Assembly (NCBI GenBank): GCA_963575745.1
Contig: CAUYUJ010016061.1
Location: 100,858-164,857 of the forward strand
From: Prorocentrum cordatum
Taxonomy: Eukaryota > Sar > Dinophyceae > Prorocentrales > Prorocentraceae
Reading direction: 5' to 3'
DNA length: 64,000 nucleotides
Numbering within the stretch: the first letter of the stretch is position 1; every line of letters starts with the position of its first letter. The notes under the pieces are model-generated. The model was not told where the DNA came from and did no database searches. It saw only the letters and a list, made by a program, of their open reading frames with translations. Shown piece by piece: positions 38,482-48,879 of this stretch. Both the position numbers and the translations under genes were made by a program.

Positions 38482-41061
38482 TCAATAGGGTTCCTGGGTG
38501 GCCCGACCCTTGTCCTTGCCTTTGTCGGCCCCTGGGGGCCCCGTCCCTGGGGTGACCTGGCCTGGCTGGTCGATCCAACCGCAGGCAGCCACGGGTTCGG
38601 CGGCCGCTGCAGCTTCCTCCTTCTTAGTTTCCAGAGTGGCCACTTGTGGCAGGTGGATGGTGCCTCCCGTGAGGTGCCCGAGGAGGGTCTGGATGTCGCC
38701 GCGCAGTGCAGCGGCGTCGGCGGTTGCCGTCTGTTGCTGGGTGACGACGGTGGCAAGCCCCCGTTCCAGCCCTGAAACGTGCTCCGTGAGTGTGGCCTGG
38801 GAGGAGAGAACGCCCGCAAGCTGCACCTGCATGTTATCCACCGTGTTGGCTAGCAGCTCGTGCTGCTGTTCCATGTGCTGGATGCGGGTCGTGGCAGCAT
38901 CTGGCGGTTTAGAGGCCGATGCGAAGCGCTCGCCGAAGGTGTTGAGTTCGTGGGAGGCCACGCTGTATTCATCACCTGATGAGAGGATCTCGACGTCGTC
39001 GACGTCGCCTGGTACTTCGGCGGCTGTGGCAGCGTCGCCTTCGGTGTGGCCCCCACCTTCTGCCGCCGCCGTGCCAAGCCAGGAGTCATGGCCACCTGAT
39101 CCTGGGGCGGCCATCGGTTCAGCGGCTCTGTCCGTGCCGTGCGGGGGTGCAGAGGAGCTGCGGCCTGGGGCGCAGGGTGGCCTTGCGTGCGGCGTGGCGT
39201 CACGTTTCCCGCTGGAGGAGCGGTGGCGCTTGGCTGAAGGCTCCTCCTTGGGGATCAGGAGCGGTGCGACGCCCTTGCCTTTGGGCGTGGCAGTCATGAG
39301 GTCGTGGAGGTAGGGGCTCTGGGCCGCTTTGGTGAGGAGTGTGCCGGCGGCGGGGCTAAAGCCGCCACCACGGGCTGGCGGCGTCCCAGGCTCTGTGATG
39401 ATGGTAGGCGTGACGATGGTAACGTTGTCCCGCTTCGGCACCACCTCAGCCAGCGGGGCCTCGGTGATGCTCCACGGGATAGGGCACCCCGCGACCTGTA
39501 CCGCATAGGTGAGTGGGGGCCGATGGGCGCGCACTAAGGCAAACTGGGCCGCAGTGGCTGGGCCCCAGGCGGTGTGGTAGACCTCACAGTCCCATTTAAC
39601 GGACGGGCCCGTGAGAGTCTTGGCGAGCTGGGTCAGCGTGGCGTGGCGTGCCGCAATGCCAGTGATGCGGTAACGCGTCTTGGCGAGGGTAGCCTCGCAG
39701 CCACGGGTGCTGACAGCAGCAGCCTCGGCGGCGTCGGACCCCCGTGGAACACGGATCCCCAGTAGGCCAGACTTGCCGTGCCTGACGACTCCCAGGGCCT
39801 TGAACTCCACCGACTTCTGGAACGCGTCTGCCATCGTGATGGGCTGGTCCTCAGGGAACCACACGGTCTGATACTTGTCGGCGGTGGGCTCGTCTGCACC
39901 TACGTTGCTGAGGTCGTAGGTGGCACCGAGTTGCCCTGATCCCGCCAGGACCTTGTCGACCGCTTGAAGACTGACACCGAAGGTGGCTGCCAGGGACCTC
40001 TTTCCGACGCCCGATCCAAACCTGCCTAGGCTTTTGCAGGGTTCAAGGATGGTGACGGCTTTAAAGTTGCCGTGGAAGAGGGCCTTGAAGGTATCCTGAA
40101 GCTGACTATCGAGCTCCTGGCGGCGAGCGTCTTTCTTGGACTCCCTGTGCTTTTGGTTTTGGCGCGCCTTGTCCTGTGGGGCGGAGTCCCCTCGAAAAGG
40201 GCCCTTGGCGCGTGGACCACCGTTCACGGGGGCACCTCCCGAGAACTGGTCCTCGAAGGCCTGGTGCATGGAGGGGACTGCGGCAATGGCCTCGGTCTCG
40301 TGTATGGTCGCCCGAATCCAGCAGACGTGGTCGGCAGGGTCGATGGTGGCGACGGCTACTTTTTCCGTGCAGGCGACCTCCTTGGTGCCCAGCTGGTACA
40401 CGGTCACGGGGACGTGCGTGTGGACCACTTTGGGCGCCTTGGGGTGACGCTTCAGGACGGGGACGGCGAGCTCGGCACCGACGTAGTTGTCGTTTTTTGG
40501 GCCCATGACAGCAATCGCGAGCTGACCCGTGGCTCGCTTGCCCTGCTCGAGGTGGTGTTGCAGCAGCCGTTCACCGCTCTCGTAGTCGTGGAGGCTGATG
40601 CTGGGCTTGTACGTCTTGCCGTCGTCAGGTGATGTGGGTTCGGCGAGGACAGGGACCTTCCAAAAGGCCGGGTCCAAGGCGATGAATTGGGTGTCCGCAG
40701 CCTGAAGACGTGCGGAACCCGCTGGTGGGTGTGATGTGTCACCGCCAGTGCGCTTAGGCTTGCTGCGCTGGTGATGATCAAGCGTGTAGCTGATCTGGTT
40801 GGCGGCGCACATGCGGATCAGGGCGCTGCCAAGCTTCTTCGTGTTGGACTTGTGCATGTCGTACGTTGCCTGGAGCTCGTCCGCGTTCAGTTCGGCAAGC
40901 CCGTTGTATGCGGCCGTGGGGCGGTCAGACCCCGCTTGCTTGAACGCTGCGATGCAGTCCTGCTTGCGTTGAAGAAGAGACCCTTCAGCAGCAGGGCGCG
41001 TGGGGCGAGTGCTCGGAGGCTGCTTAGAAGAGCGACGGCGCTCCGGCTTCTTGGGGGCCAT
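38482..41061 (-). CDS. ORF1 protein, copy 2 (859 aa)
   Basis: Intact, same length as the copy 1 ORF1, with only a few amino-acid substitutions, for example KRTGGDTSH for KRIGGDASH. Basic N-terminus, acidic linker with VEILSSGDE and C-terminal coiled coil are all conserved. That both copies keep ORF1 open while ORF2 is broken differently suggests recent insertion. Start at ATG 41061, stop TGA at 38482. Confidence 0.88.
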   Translation of the reverse strand: MAPKKPERRRSSKQPPSTRPTRPAAEGSLLQRKQDCIAAFKQAGSDRPTAAYNGLAELNADELQATYDMHKSNTKKLGSALIRMCAANQISYTLDHHQRSKPKRTGGDTSHPPAGSARLQAADTQFIALDPAFWKVPVLAEPTSPDDGKTYKPSISLHDYESGERLLQHHLEQGKRATGQLAIAVMGPKNDNYVGAELAVPVLKRHPKAPKVVHTHVPVTVYQLGTKEVACTEKVAVATIDPADHVCWIRATIHETEAIAAVPSMHQAFEDQFSGGAPVNGGPRAKGPFRGDSAPQDKARQNQKHRESKKDARRQELDSQLQDTFKALFHGNFKAVTILEPCKSLGRFGSGVGKRSLAATFGVSLQAVDKVLAGSGQLGATYDLSNVGADEPTADKYQTVWFPEDQPITMADAFQKSVEFKALGVVRHGKSGLLGIRVPRGSDAAEAAAVSTRGCEATLAKTRYRITGIAARHATLTQLAKTLTGPSVKWDCEVYHTAWGPATAAQFALVRAHRPPLTYAVQVAGCPIPWSITEAPLAEVVPKRDNVTIVTPTIITEPGTPPARGGGFSPAAGTLLTKAAQSPYLHDLMTATPKGKGVAPLLIPKEEPSAKRHRSSSGKRDATPHARPPCAPGRSSSAPPHGTDRAAEPMAAPGSGGHDSWLGTAAAEGGGHTEGDAATAAEVPGDVDDVEILSSGDEYSVASHELNTFGERFASASKPPDAATTRIQHMEQQHELLANTVDNMQVQLAGVLSSQATLTEHVSGLERGLATVVTQQQTATADAAALRGDIQTLLGHLTGGTIHLPQVATLETKKEEAAAAAEPVAACGWIDQPGQVTPGTGPPGADKGKDKGRATQEPY

Positions 41062-41213
41062 TGCTGCGGGCGCTCTGGTGGGGAGAGGTGACGCGAATCA
41101 GTAGGGCCCTGCTGGGGCCCCTCCGGTCTCGCGAGGCCTGGGAGTCTGACTCCGAGGCGGGGCGCTTCGCGTCGCGGCTGCGGTCTGAGTGCTGGGCACT
41201 CTCGAGCCGAGAC

Positions 41214-41215
<2 letters not shown>
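41062..41215 (-). promoter_or_regulatory. 5' leader of copy 2
   Basis: 154 bases, one G longer than in copy 1. The two hairpins are at 41187-41201 and 41141-41153, unchanged. Confidence 0.55.

Positions 41216-41270
<55 letters not shown>
41216..41270. repeat. (GA)27 microsatellite at the 5' boundary of copy 2
   Basis: Pure GA, about 55 bases, followed by unrelated sequence starting GGAAAAAAATGG. It is the outer boundary of the retrotransposon pair. Confidence 0.96.
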
Positions 41271-41276
<6 letters not shown>

Positions 41277-41329
41277 AAATGGACTGGTGGGAGCAGCGGC
41301 CCCTGTGAAATCACAGATGTTGCATTTTT

Positions 41330-41590
41330 TTCAAAGCGAGGCCTGCGCGTGAAACTCGCCTGGGGCTCTCTGGGGCGGCCCGGGGGGGGGCGCCGCGCGA
41401 GGCGGGGCCCGAGGCCTAAGGGCTGGAGGAGAACCAGAGAAGGGGAAACGGGAGGTTGAGAGCGGTTTTTTTCCCAAACGAAGCTCTCGCGCGAGACTCG
41501 CCCGGGGCTCTCTGGAGGGGCCCTGGGGGGGGCGCCCTGCGAGGCGGGGCCCGAGGCCTCTAGGGGCTGGGGGGGGCCAGGGAGGGAGGA
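41330..41590. repeat. direct repeat of about 140 bp, two copies
   Basis: The stretch containing TCGCC(T/C)GGGGCTCTCTGG and GAGGCGGGGCCCGAGGCCT occurs at about 41330-41420 and again at about 41475-41565. Each is preceded by a T-rich stretch (TTTTTTTC) and ends in a GGGGGG-rich spacer. No gene is associated. Confidence 0.6.
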
Positions 41591-42340
41591 ACGGATCATG
41601 GCAAAAAACCAACGGCGCCCACTGATCGTCTTGGACAAGGGCGGAATCGGACCAGGGCGAATCGGGAGTCTCTGAGATCTGACGGATCCAGAGAATGAAT
41701 AATGCATCGAGCGCCGTGGCCTTGTGAGAGCGCTCGGGAACGCTCTGGAACGATCTAGTACCCTGGCCCCGGCAGACCAAATCGCCGCCCGCAGAAACTG
41801 GCCACGGACAGAAATTGCGCGGCAAGGCACAAAGGAACGGAACGACCAATCAGCAGAGCACCTCGGCACCTGCGAGGTCCGCGCTAGGCGTGGTCCAAAG
41901 GTGGCAGGGTGGCTCTCGAAACCTCTGAGCGGGCTGGCAGCGATGACGAAGAGGAGGAGGAGGAGGAGGAGGAGGAGGAGGAGGAGGAGGAGGGGGAACC
42001 CATGGCGAGCGGCCCGGCGGCGGGCTTGCAATCTGGCACCAGGGAGCTCGCCAACCGGCCACGCAACTCCTGCGGGGTCTCTGAGGGCAGACACATTGTG
42101 TCCAAGGGGCCCCGTCTTCGGGGCCCCAAACGATGATAATGACTATGGTGGCGATGAGTTTCCTCGCGGTGGCCGCGTTGTTGCACGCGTGCATCAAGGG
42201 GGGCCAACCTGGGAACACATGAAATATAGCAGAGACCCCACCTATGCAGTTCAATGAAGGTGGCGAAACCATGCACAAATAAATGCGTGTCATATGTCCA
42301 AAGGAATCGCATGCAACAAGATATGTATGTAAGATGTCGC
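41591..42340. other. gene-free stretch with (GAG)n
   Basis: Holds a (GAG)n microsatellite at 41948-41993. Open frames crossing it are Glu-, Pro- or Ser-repeat artefacts of the period-3 tract. No gene seen. Confidence 0.5.
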
Positions 42341-42346
42341 GCCGAT

Positions 42347-42586
42347 CTAATCCGCAATAATGGCGGCTGCTTTGGCTGCCGCCGTCGCATGGGCCTTGGC
42401 TTTTGCCTTCGCCTTCTTCTCTGCCCGGGCTTTCGCTTTTGCTGCAGGCGTCTGCGGCAGGAAAGTAGCGGCGCGTGGGTTGAGGGACAAACGCTTATAG
42501 TCCCCAACCATCGAACTGAACACCTTATCTCTATCTCCAATGTGCTTCATAGTGTGCAGTCTTTTCAAAATCTTCCAAACGAGCAT
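42347..42586 (-). pseudogene. C-terminal fragment, Lys/Ala-rich tail, unknown
   Basis: A 79-codon frame reading VWKILKRLHTMKHIGDRDKV and then a tail of Ala/Lys repeats (AKAKARAEKKAKAKAKA) that looks basic and nucleic-acid-binding. It lies about 95 bases downstream of the fragment ending at 42681, on the same strand but in another frame. The two may be parts of one damaged or intron-containing gene. No family is recognised. Confidence 0.3.
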
Positions 42587-42680
42587 GTCCAGGGTCGTTT
42601 TGGTTACCGTTGGGTCCTGGTTAATGCGTCGCTCCTTCCAGTCGTTTGTCAGTAACCATAACTGCCATTCGAAAATCGAA

Positions 42681-43440
42681 TCAATGGCATCTGCGCGGCG
42701 CCGTGACCATGTGGCTGTCCTTCAGGAGGGATGTGAGACACACCTTGAACGCTGGCAAATTCGAAGCATTGCTGGGGCCGGGCGCGTTCTCCAAGTTCCC
42801 CAAGGCCCCGCGGAACGGTTTTACGTCCTTGCCGGTGATCTCGTCTGCCACGGCCTGCTGCTCGAATTGCCCCACGGCCAGGATATGGTCAACCAAGGTC
42901 TGTCGCTTGGCGGCTTCGACTTGTTTGATACCCGCATTGATCTCCGCAACTTCGGCTTGCTGGGCCTCCGCCGCCGGCCCGGCGGCCGGCGAAGCCGTGG
43001 AATCTTCTAGCCGCGCCCAGTCCAAGTCGAGGAGCGCTTTCTGCGGGCACGCCGCTCCTTTGTCAACCCCAGATTGATCCGGGCGGGCCCAACGGTGATG
43101 TTTTTTGACGCGAGTCTGCTGGACCTCGAACTCGGACATGATCAGGCCCATGTCGGAGGATGATTTCTCGAGGAGTTTCGCTGCCATCTCTGTGGATATC
43201 GCTCCCATTCGAATGAAGGGTGCCACATAATGTGTTTGTGGGAATGCAGCCCGCGCAGTCGATATTTCCATCGCTAAAATATAATGCGTCGGACCTCGGA
43301 CGTATCCTTTCGCAGTTACAAAGTTTCCTGCCTTGCCCATCAGCTCCGTGGCAAGTAATTTGGTCCAATCTTTGCATTGCGCGGAAAGTTCGCGAATTTT
43401 CTGATCAATGAGTAATTCTAGAATCCGCAGCGCCGACCAC
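42681..43440 (-). pseudogene. unknown protein fragment, coding-like
   Basis: The frame is open from 43664, but the part above about 43480 is Arg-rich translation of a CTC microsatellite, so the protein-like part starts near 43440 (QWSALRILELLIDQKIREL). It contains helical, charged sequence (ISTEMAAKLLEKSSSDMGLI, then EVAEINAGIKQVEAAKRQ) and ends at TGA 42681. Reading on after that stop still gives protein-like residues (FDFRMAVMVTDKRLEGATH). This suggests a nonsense mutation or an unrecognised intron. I do not recognise the family. Confidence 0.38.
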
Positions 43441-43483
43441 TGGCACGATGATGCGCGCACGTCCTGGTCTGAGTCGTTCGGGC

Positions 43484-43498
43484 CCCTCTTCTTCCTCG

Positions 43499-43533
<35 letters not shown>

Positions 43534-43556
43534 CTCCCCCTCCCCCTCCCCCTCTC
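43484..43556. repeat. (CTC)n pyrimidine tract
   Basis: Interrupted CTC/TTC/CCC triplets of about 70 bases, bounded by G-rich sequence. It accounts for a poly-Arg or poly-Ser translation on either strand. Confidence 0.85.
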
Positions 43557-43779
43557 AGGGGGGCGTGAGACCTGGGTGCAGGGGGCTCGGAAATCCCCGA
43601 CGAGGTCGTCAAAAAAATGACGAGGCCGAGCCTGCATTTTGACGAGGCCTCCCGCTGCAGACATGCCACGAAACTCCTACTCGTCAAAATCCGAGGCGCG
43701 GTCGTCAAAAAACGATGGCGAACCCGAGTCCTGGCAAACCCGGGTCTTGCGCTCCCCCGATCCTCCTGCTCGTCCCCCA

Positions 43780-44225
43780 AGGGGTAGAAGGGTAGAGAGG
43801 TAGAGAAGTCAAGGGGTGGAGGGGTGCAGGGGTAAAGGGGTAGAGGCGTATTCTTCAGATGTGAGAATTCAACAACAACAACAACCACAACAACAACAAC
43901 AATAATCGTTGTAAGACTGTTCGTTCTTATATGCTCGAGTGCCCGTTAACGCGCGCTTCCAAAACCCATCGACGCCCGCCCTTTTCGTCTTCGATCGCAC
44001 CCCTTTTGGGGGTATACCTTTCTTCCCTGCAGGCTGGGCCCCGGCCAGCGGCGGGGCGGCCGCGGGCCGTCGGCCTGGCCAGCGGCAGCGCTGATCGGCG
44101 GCAACCCGATCCCAAGAGGGACAGACAGGGGACCGACCAAGCCAGACAGGGGACCGACCAGACAGGAGTAGAGGGGTGGAGGGGTAGAGGCGTGGAGGGG
44201 CAGAGGGGTAAAAGGAGTGGAGGGC
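43780..44225. repeat. two patches of an 8-9 bp AGGGGTAG minisatellite
   Basis: Degenerate units GGGGTAGA/GGGGTGGA occur at 43780-43855 and at 44165-44222, with a short (CAA)n tract at 43870-43903 between them. The intervening bases hold no recognised gene; an imperfect duplication GGGACCGACCA occurs at 44128 and 44150. Confidence 0.55.
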
Positions 44226-44322
44226 CCGAAAGGGCCCCAGGAGGCCCCACTGGCCCACCAGAGGGCCTGAGGAGCGCCCAGGAGGGCCCCGCGAGGCCCC
44301 GAAGAAACCCCTGCGAGCACTC

Positions 44323-45712
44323 CTAGAGAGAACCAGAAAGCCCCATGCCTTGCGCGACGGCGGGAGTAGCCGTAGGCTGCTGGACGGCATGGATTTGGTC
44401 GTTTTCGCATACATCAGGGGTCCCTTTGGGAGGAGACAAATGTCTGCGGATGTGATTCTCCTGGTGGAAAATCTTGCGCCGTTCCTTGAGCCCCGTGGCT
44501 TTTGTCACTGCATCTTCATCACCGACGTGCCCTGGCGCAAAGTCTTCTTTTTGAAGCACCAGAACGTCGCAACCCTTGCAAAAAAAAGATTACGTGCTCT
44601 CTGCGCAGCGTGCGCTTGCAAACCCGGCAATATAGTTTCAACGTGGAACTGCCCGTGCACATTTCCTGTCGCGTTACTTTTGACGAGCAACACCTTGCCG
44701 AAGTCACGGGCAATCAACGCAAGAGTCGCTGCGGGCATGCCCTTGGCCAGATTTAGAGCCTTCCCTTTGTGTAGGAGGCCGAAGACGACCCCGCCCGTCC
44801 AAATCTTCCGGCCGCCTCCGAGGCGGGCAACGTGACCCTTCGGGTTCTCGGGTTCGCTCCTGTGCGTCAGCACGCCCCGTGGAGGGCGATCGTTGCATCC
44901 ATTGAACTCATCGAAAGTTTGTTGAAGCCGCACATCTCCCACTTCCTCCATTTTGTCTTTGCGCTCGCGCCAATGCCTTTCGAGGTCCTCGGTCTCCACC
45001 GACTTGGGCTCGATAGAGCTAACTGACTGGCGCTTGGCATCCAGATCTTTGACCCTCTTTGCACCCACCACCGGCTCATCTTGAGTTGCGGCCCCTCGAT
45101 CGCCGGAAGACCTGCGTCCTTCAGAGTTGCATTCCTTAGACCAACCACCGAGCGAAGGGGCGATTGAAAGCCATCGAGATCAACCCTCCGCTTCCCGGCC
45201 CGAACGTCCTGGTGCAACGCGTCGGCCTCTACAATACATTGAAGGAGCTGAGGGTGTTTCTGGATGTGCGGGGCGCGGCCGACGGTCGGCAGCGCGCGCG
45301 CGTCCCCGGCGGCGGCCCTCCTCTCGTTCAATGTGATGCGCCAATGCGTTGGAATTCGGCCTTTCGTTTTCCACCATTGTTCTCCGAGATCTTTTGCAAG
45401 CGCGGGGTCGGCGACCATGCCGCCCCAGTCCTCGCCCCGCGAGGACCTCTTCCATCCGAGAACGAAGTCGAACCGCGCACTGGGGTTGCCCGGCAACACT
45501 GGGATGGCGACTTTTCGGTCTCCAGGAGGCATGGCGCTCTTATTCCCGATCCGCCGCCCTCCGGGAGGGCGCCAGGCGTAGAAGTGGGCTGTCCCCAGGT
45601 CGCGTGCCTCATCCCTCATTACTGAGGAGTCTTGAAGGGCCCGGGACCCAAAAATTTCAAATCTGTCGGGGCCTGCCGCGAGACGGCCCAAGAAAAGCCC
45701 AAAACGGCCCAA
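44323..45712 (-). pseudogene. unknown protein, multiply frame-shifted, with CxxC pairs
   Basis: Protein-like sequence runs across three frames. Frame 1 (45712 to about 45090) includes VAIPVLPGNPSARFDFVLGW and EQWWKTKGRIPTHWRITLNE. Frame 2 (about 45080-44640) includes KRVKDLDAKRQSVSSIEPK, ERHWRERKDKMEEV and GVVFGLLHKGKALNLAKGM. The next pieces give YCRVCKRTLRREHV and CKGCDVLVLQKEDFAPGH, two CxxC pairs about 14-16 residues apart that could bind zinc, ending at 44323 with KERRKIFHQENHIRRHLS. One frame change is at the AAAAAAAA run at 44579-44586. These may be real mutations or uncorrected homopolymer errors. No family is recognised. It may join the fragment at 42681 as one gene. Confidence 0.38.
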
Positions 45713-46060
45713 GAGGCTTCAAGCAGGACTCCCAAGAGGGGGCGAAGATGCCAAAATCGTCAAATGCCAATTCGACAACGTACATTTTTATCATATACGA
45801 CTTGACGGCCCAAGAGGGGCCCAAGACGGCGCAAGAGGCCCCCAAGACGGCCCCAAGAAGAGCCCAGGAGTGGGATCCCGAACCGACGATCGGAGCCTTC
45901 CGCCCGAAGACGGTCCCAGAAGGCCCCGAGAGGCGCCCAAGAGGCCCCACGAGGCCCCCAAGAGGCCCCCAAGGAGCCCCCAAGAGGCCCCAGGAGCCCC
46001 CAAGAGGCCCAAAAGAGGCCCCAAGTACCGCTCGAGGCATGCAGCGTCTAACCCGCAACC
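45650..46060. repeat. degenerate CCCAAGAGGCC repeat block
   Basis: Quasi-periodic units CCCAAGAGGCC, GCCCAAGACGG and CCCCCAAGAGG with a period of about 10-11 bases. It is the opposite orientation of the block at 5205-5960. Its minus-strand translation gives repeated LGASWGLLG strings. Confidence 0.65.
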
Positions 46061-46228
46061 CCAGGCACCAAGGATCTCACGCCAGGAGACCCCTGCGCAC
46101 CTACGAGAGGCCACAGACCAATAAAGAAGGCACGGTGGCGGGATTGCGCTTGCGCACTAGGCACTCGTATGGGTCGTAGTAGTCGTAGTAATAGCGCTGT
46201 CGGGGCGGGCGGCTTTCGGCGCAGCTAA

Positions 46229-46912
46229 TCAGATGTAGTGGTTTTCGTGCTGAACGATGTAGCCGACCTCTTCCAAGTGCACGTAAGCCGCCATCCTGTC
46301 CGCAGAAGTGTAATATGCGTGGCCACTTTGGCGGCCCCACCCTCTCTTTTTCGGGCTGAAAGGATTGCTCGGCGTCTAGCCCAAGATCGGTTTCGCCTTC
46401 AGGGTCGCCGTGGGCGTGGTCGGCGCCGGGAGCTCGGCCGACTCCGCCGGCGCAGAAGGATAGGATGCCGCATCTGACGCAGCGGCGGTCGACGCATGCT
46501 GTTTGGTTGGTTCCGTCGTGGGAGGCGAAGGCGATGCTGGACTGGAAGGTGCGGCGGATGGCGCAGGTTGCTGGCCCTTCACGGAAGCGAAAAACAAGTC
46601 GACCTTCGATAACGGTTTGGCAATCTGGCCATCGACGCTTGCCTTCGGGCTTGGCGGAGGCGTGCCAACACAGCACGTCGGATATGGTCGAGCTGGCACA
46701 ATCAAGCCCTGAGAGACAACCGCGCCGGCAGCTCCCAGCACTGGCCAGCGCTTGCGGAGAGCCCGGGAAGTGAAGTGCACAGTAGCTTCGCACAGCTGAA
46801 ACGACAGGTAAACACTTTGGCGTTGCGAGAACCCTGGAACACTGCGGGCGAATGTCGATGAATGCCACGGTTTTTCCAACACCACCTTCGGGGATGGGTT
46901 TGCCCGTCCCAT
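46229..46912 (-). pseudogene. unknown protein, Pro/Ser linker plus C-terminal domain, in-frame TAG
   Basis: An open frame (46912 to 46379) ends in KAKPILG and TAG at 46376-46378. The same frame continues for 48 codons as TPSNPFSPKKREWGRQ, QSGHAYYTSADRMAAYVHLE and VGYIVQHENHYI, then TGA at 46229-46231. The part before the stop has a hydrophobic N-terminal section, a VDLFFASVKGQQ stretch and a Pro/Ser/Thr/Ala linker. The residues after the stop look strongly protein-like, so TAG is probably a single nonsense mutation. The N-terminal boundary is unclear because no start context or splice site is obvious. I do not recognise the protein. Confidence 0.4.
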
Positions 46913-47205
46913 ATGGGCGCGGACGGGGCCCGCAAATCTTCTCTGGATGGGCTGGAGCGGGGGTCCTCAGTCGCTTCGTGCCCTTCCTCGCCCTCCCCAT
47001 CCCCATCCAGAGCCCCCCAATCCAGCCCCCCTCCATCCCTCCAGCCTCCCTCCATCCACCCTCCCTCCAGCCTCTGGGCTAGGATGGTTAAGAGTGAGTG
47101 TTTCTTCTTCCATATTCCCCTCTTCCCCGTCGGGGAGGGCCCCCCCCCCCCCTACTTCCTCCCCAGGGCCTGCGTGGCAGGGGCGGTGACCCATTAGACC
47201 GCCCA
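46913..47205. other. gene-free stretch, C-rich
   Basis: CCCTCC/CCATCC-rich sequence (46985-47075) and a run of 12 C at about 47139-47150. Nothing coding seen. Confidence 0.4.
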
Positions 47206-47209
47206 AGAA

Positions 47210-47800
47210 AGCGCAAGATGGCTCGAAGAGGCCGAGTGCGCATCCAGGAGACGAAAATGACCTGCAAGATGGCTCAATATAAGCGAAGATGGATCCATAG
47301 TGTTTCCAACATGCCCCTAGAAACCTCAAGACAAGCCCAAGCCGGCCCCAAGTGGCCACGGAACCCTCCGAAGAAGAGCGAAGAGGCCGAAACCCTTCCA
47401 AAACCAAGCTCCATGCGGTTTGCCCTCTGACCGTTTCGGCCTTCCGACGGCACAAGAGTGCCCAAGAGACCATCAAGATCGCCCCAAGATCGCCCAATAA
47501 ACCTCCAATATTGCCCCAGGACGGCCCAAGAGGCGCCCAACACGGCCCCAAGAGAGCCCAAAGACTGCCCAAGAGGCCTCCAAGACGCCCAAGATGGCCT
47601 CCAAGACGGCCAAGACGGCCAAGATGGCCCCAAGAGAGCCCAAGGTGGCCCCAAGATGTCTCCAACACGGCGCGAGATGCACTCAAGATGGCCCAAGATG
47701 GCGCCTATATGGCCCAAGACGGCCCAACACGCCCCCAAGAGACCTCCAAAACGCCCGAAGACGCCCCCAAGGACCCCCGAGAGGCCCAAGACGGCAAGGG
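47210..47800. repeat. degenerate CCCAAGAGGCC repeat block
   Basis: Same family and orientation as 45650-46060, with CCCAAGATGGC and CCAAGACGGCC variants dominating. Open frames in it on both strands are unconstrained. Confidence 0.65.
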
Positions 47801-47804
47801 GCAT

Positions 47805-47890
47805 TGGGGAAGGGTGGCAAGGGGAAGGGTGGCAAGGGGAAGGGGGGCAAGGGGCATTGGAGAGGGGGTGGACAAGGACGTGTAAGGAGG
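47805..47890. repeat. G-rich minisatellite (GGCAAGGGGAAGGGT)
   Basis: About four to five units of GGCAAGGGGAAGGGT or GGCAAGGGGCATTGG, period about 15. Runs of four G in close succession could form quadruplexes. Confidence 0.6.
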
Positions 47891-48835
47891 GGGAAGGGAC
47901 AGGGGGAAGAACGTGCAAGTAGATGGGAGAGATGAGGATGGGAGGGAACGGATGGGGCACGGGAGGAGAAGTTGATGGAGAAGGGGGAGGGGGTGAATGG
48001 GGGTGAGGGCGACGTCTACGTGAACGTGCCAGCGCCAACATATACAGTCGAAACATGACCATGGGAACGTTGGTCAAGAACATCAAGCCCTCATTCGAGG
48101 GCCCAGTGCCCCCTCGATAGACCCGCAGCGAATGCCGCTCCAAGGAGGGAAGCCCAATCACGAAGAACAGAAGGGCACACCACCGAAGCTGAGGTTGTTG
48201 GTGGCCCTCGCGCCAAGCGGGGAGGCATGCGCCAGACAAACAACGCATCTGGACTGCAGATTCCGGCGTCCAGCTCATCGGACTAGTGACGAGTTGGACG
48301 TTGGTTTCTGGCACCGCGTGAACCTTTTCAATATACAACGACCGTCGCCTCTAGAGGTGCGTGGAAGCTCTCGACCCAATCCTAAATTCTGATTTCGCGC
48401 CGTGGCTTCCGCCCTGGGCGCGTTCAACCTTGAACGGCCGCCCTGGGATCGCCGCCGCAGCCGCGTGCCAACAGTGCGCCGGCAGCCGCGCGCAACGTAC
48501 CTATGCGCAGCGTGCCTAAGACAAGAGGCCCGAAATTGCCGCTTGACAAATCCGCCACCGTGGCCCCCTGGCACGTCGGGGCGCGCTAGAATGCCAAGAA
48601 CTGTCTGGTCGGGTTTCTGTTGCTTTTAAGGGCCGCCCACTCCTCCGCCAACGCCAACCCAGCGTGCACCGCGGTGCTGTGTACACGACAAAGCCTGCGC
48701 GCACAACTGCGCCTGTTTACACAGCTATACCCGCGCACAACGCGACAACCATGTGCACCGCAGCGCTTGCGTACACCAGTGTGCCTGCGTGCGCCACACT
48801 GCCTTCGTCCTCATCCATTTCCACCCTTTTCCTCC
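47891..48835. other. gene-free stretch
   Basis: No convincing gene on either strand. G-rich at the left, then mixed sequence with TGCGC/GTACAC-rich quasi-repeats at 48660-48790, ending in a CTC-rich tract (48830-48875). Confidence 0.4.
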
Positions 48836-48879
48836 TACTCCTCCTCCTCCTCCTCCTCCTCCTCCTCCACCTCCCTTGG

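Larger units (their letters stand above)
25059..41215 (-). mobile_element. giant non-LTR retrotransposon, copy 2 (16,157 bp)
   Basis: Second head-to-tail copy in the same orientation and with the same layout as copy 1, about 1% different by eye. It is 163 bases longer: it keeps a 162-base coding segment lost from copy 1 and has one extra G in the leader near 41083. Both ends meet (GA)n at exactly the same element base as in copy 1 (GACTA at the 5' end, TCGGAC at the 3' end), so both copies are full length. It is disabled by one nonsense codon and one indel pair. Confidence 0.93.

Noticed and set aside
9027-41215. The two 16-kb units as an assembly duplication of one element
   Set aside because: They differ by a 162-bp deletion, independent frameshifts, a nonsense codon and many scattered substitutions, so they are distinct copies.
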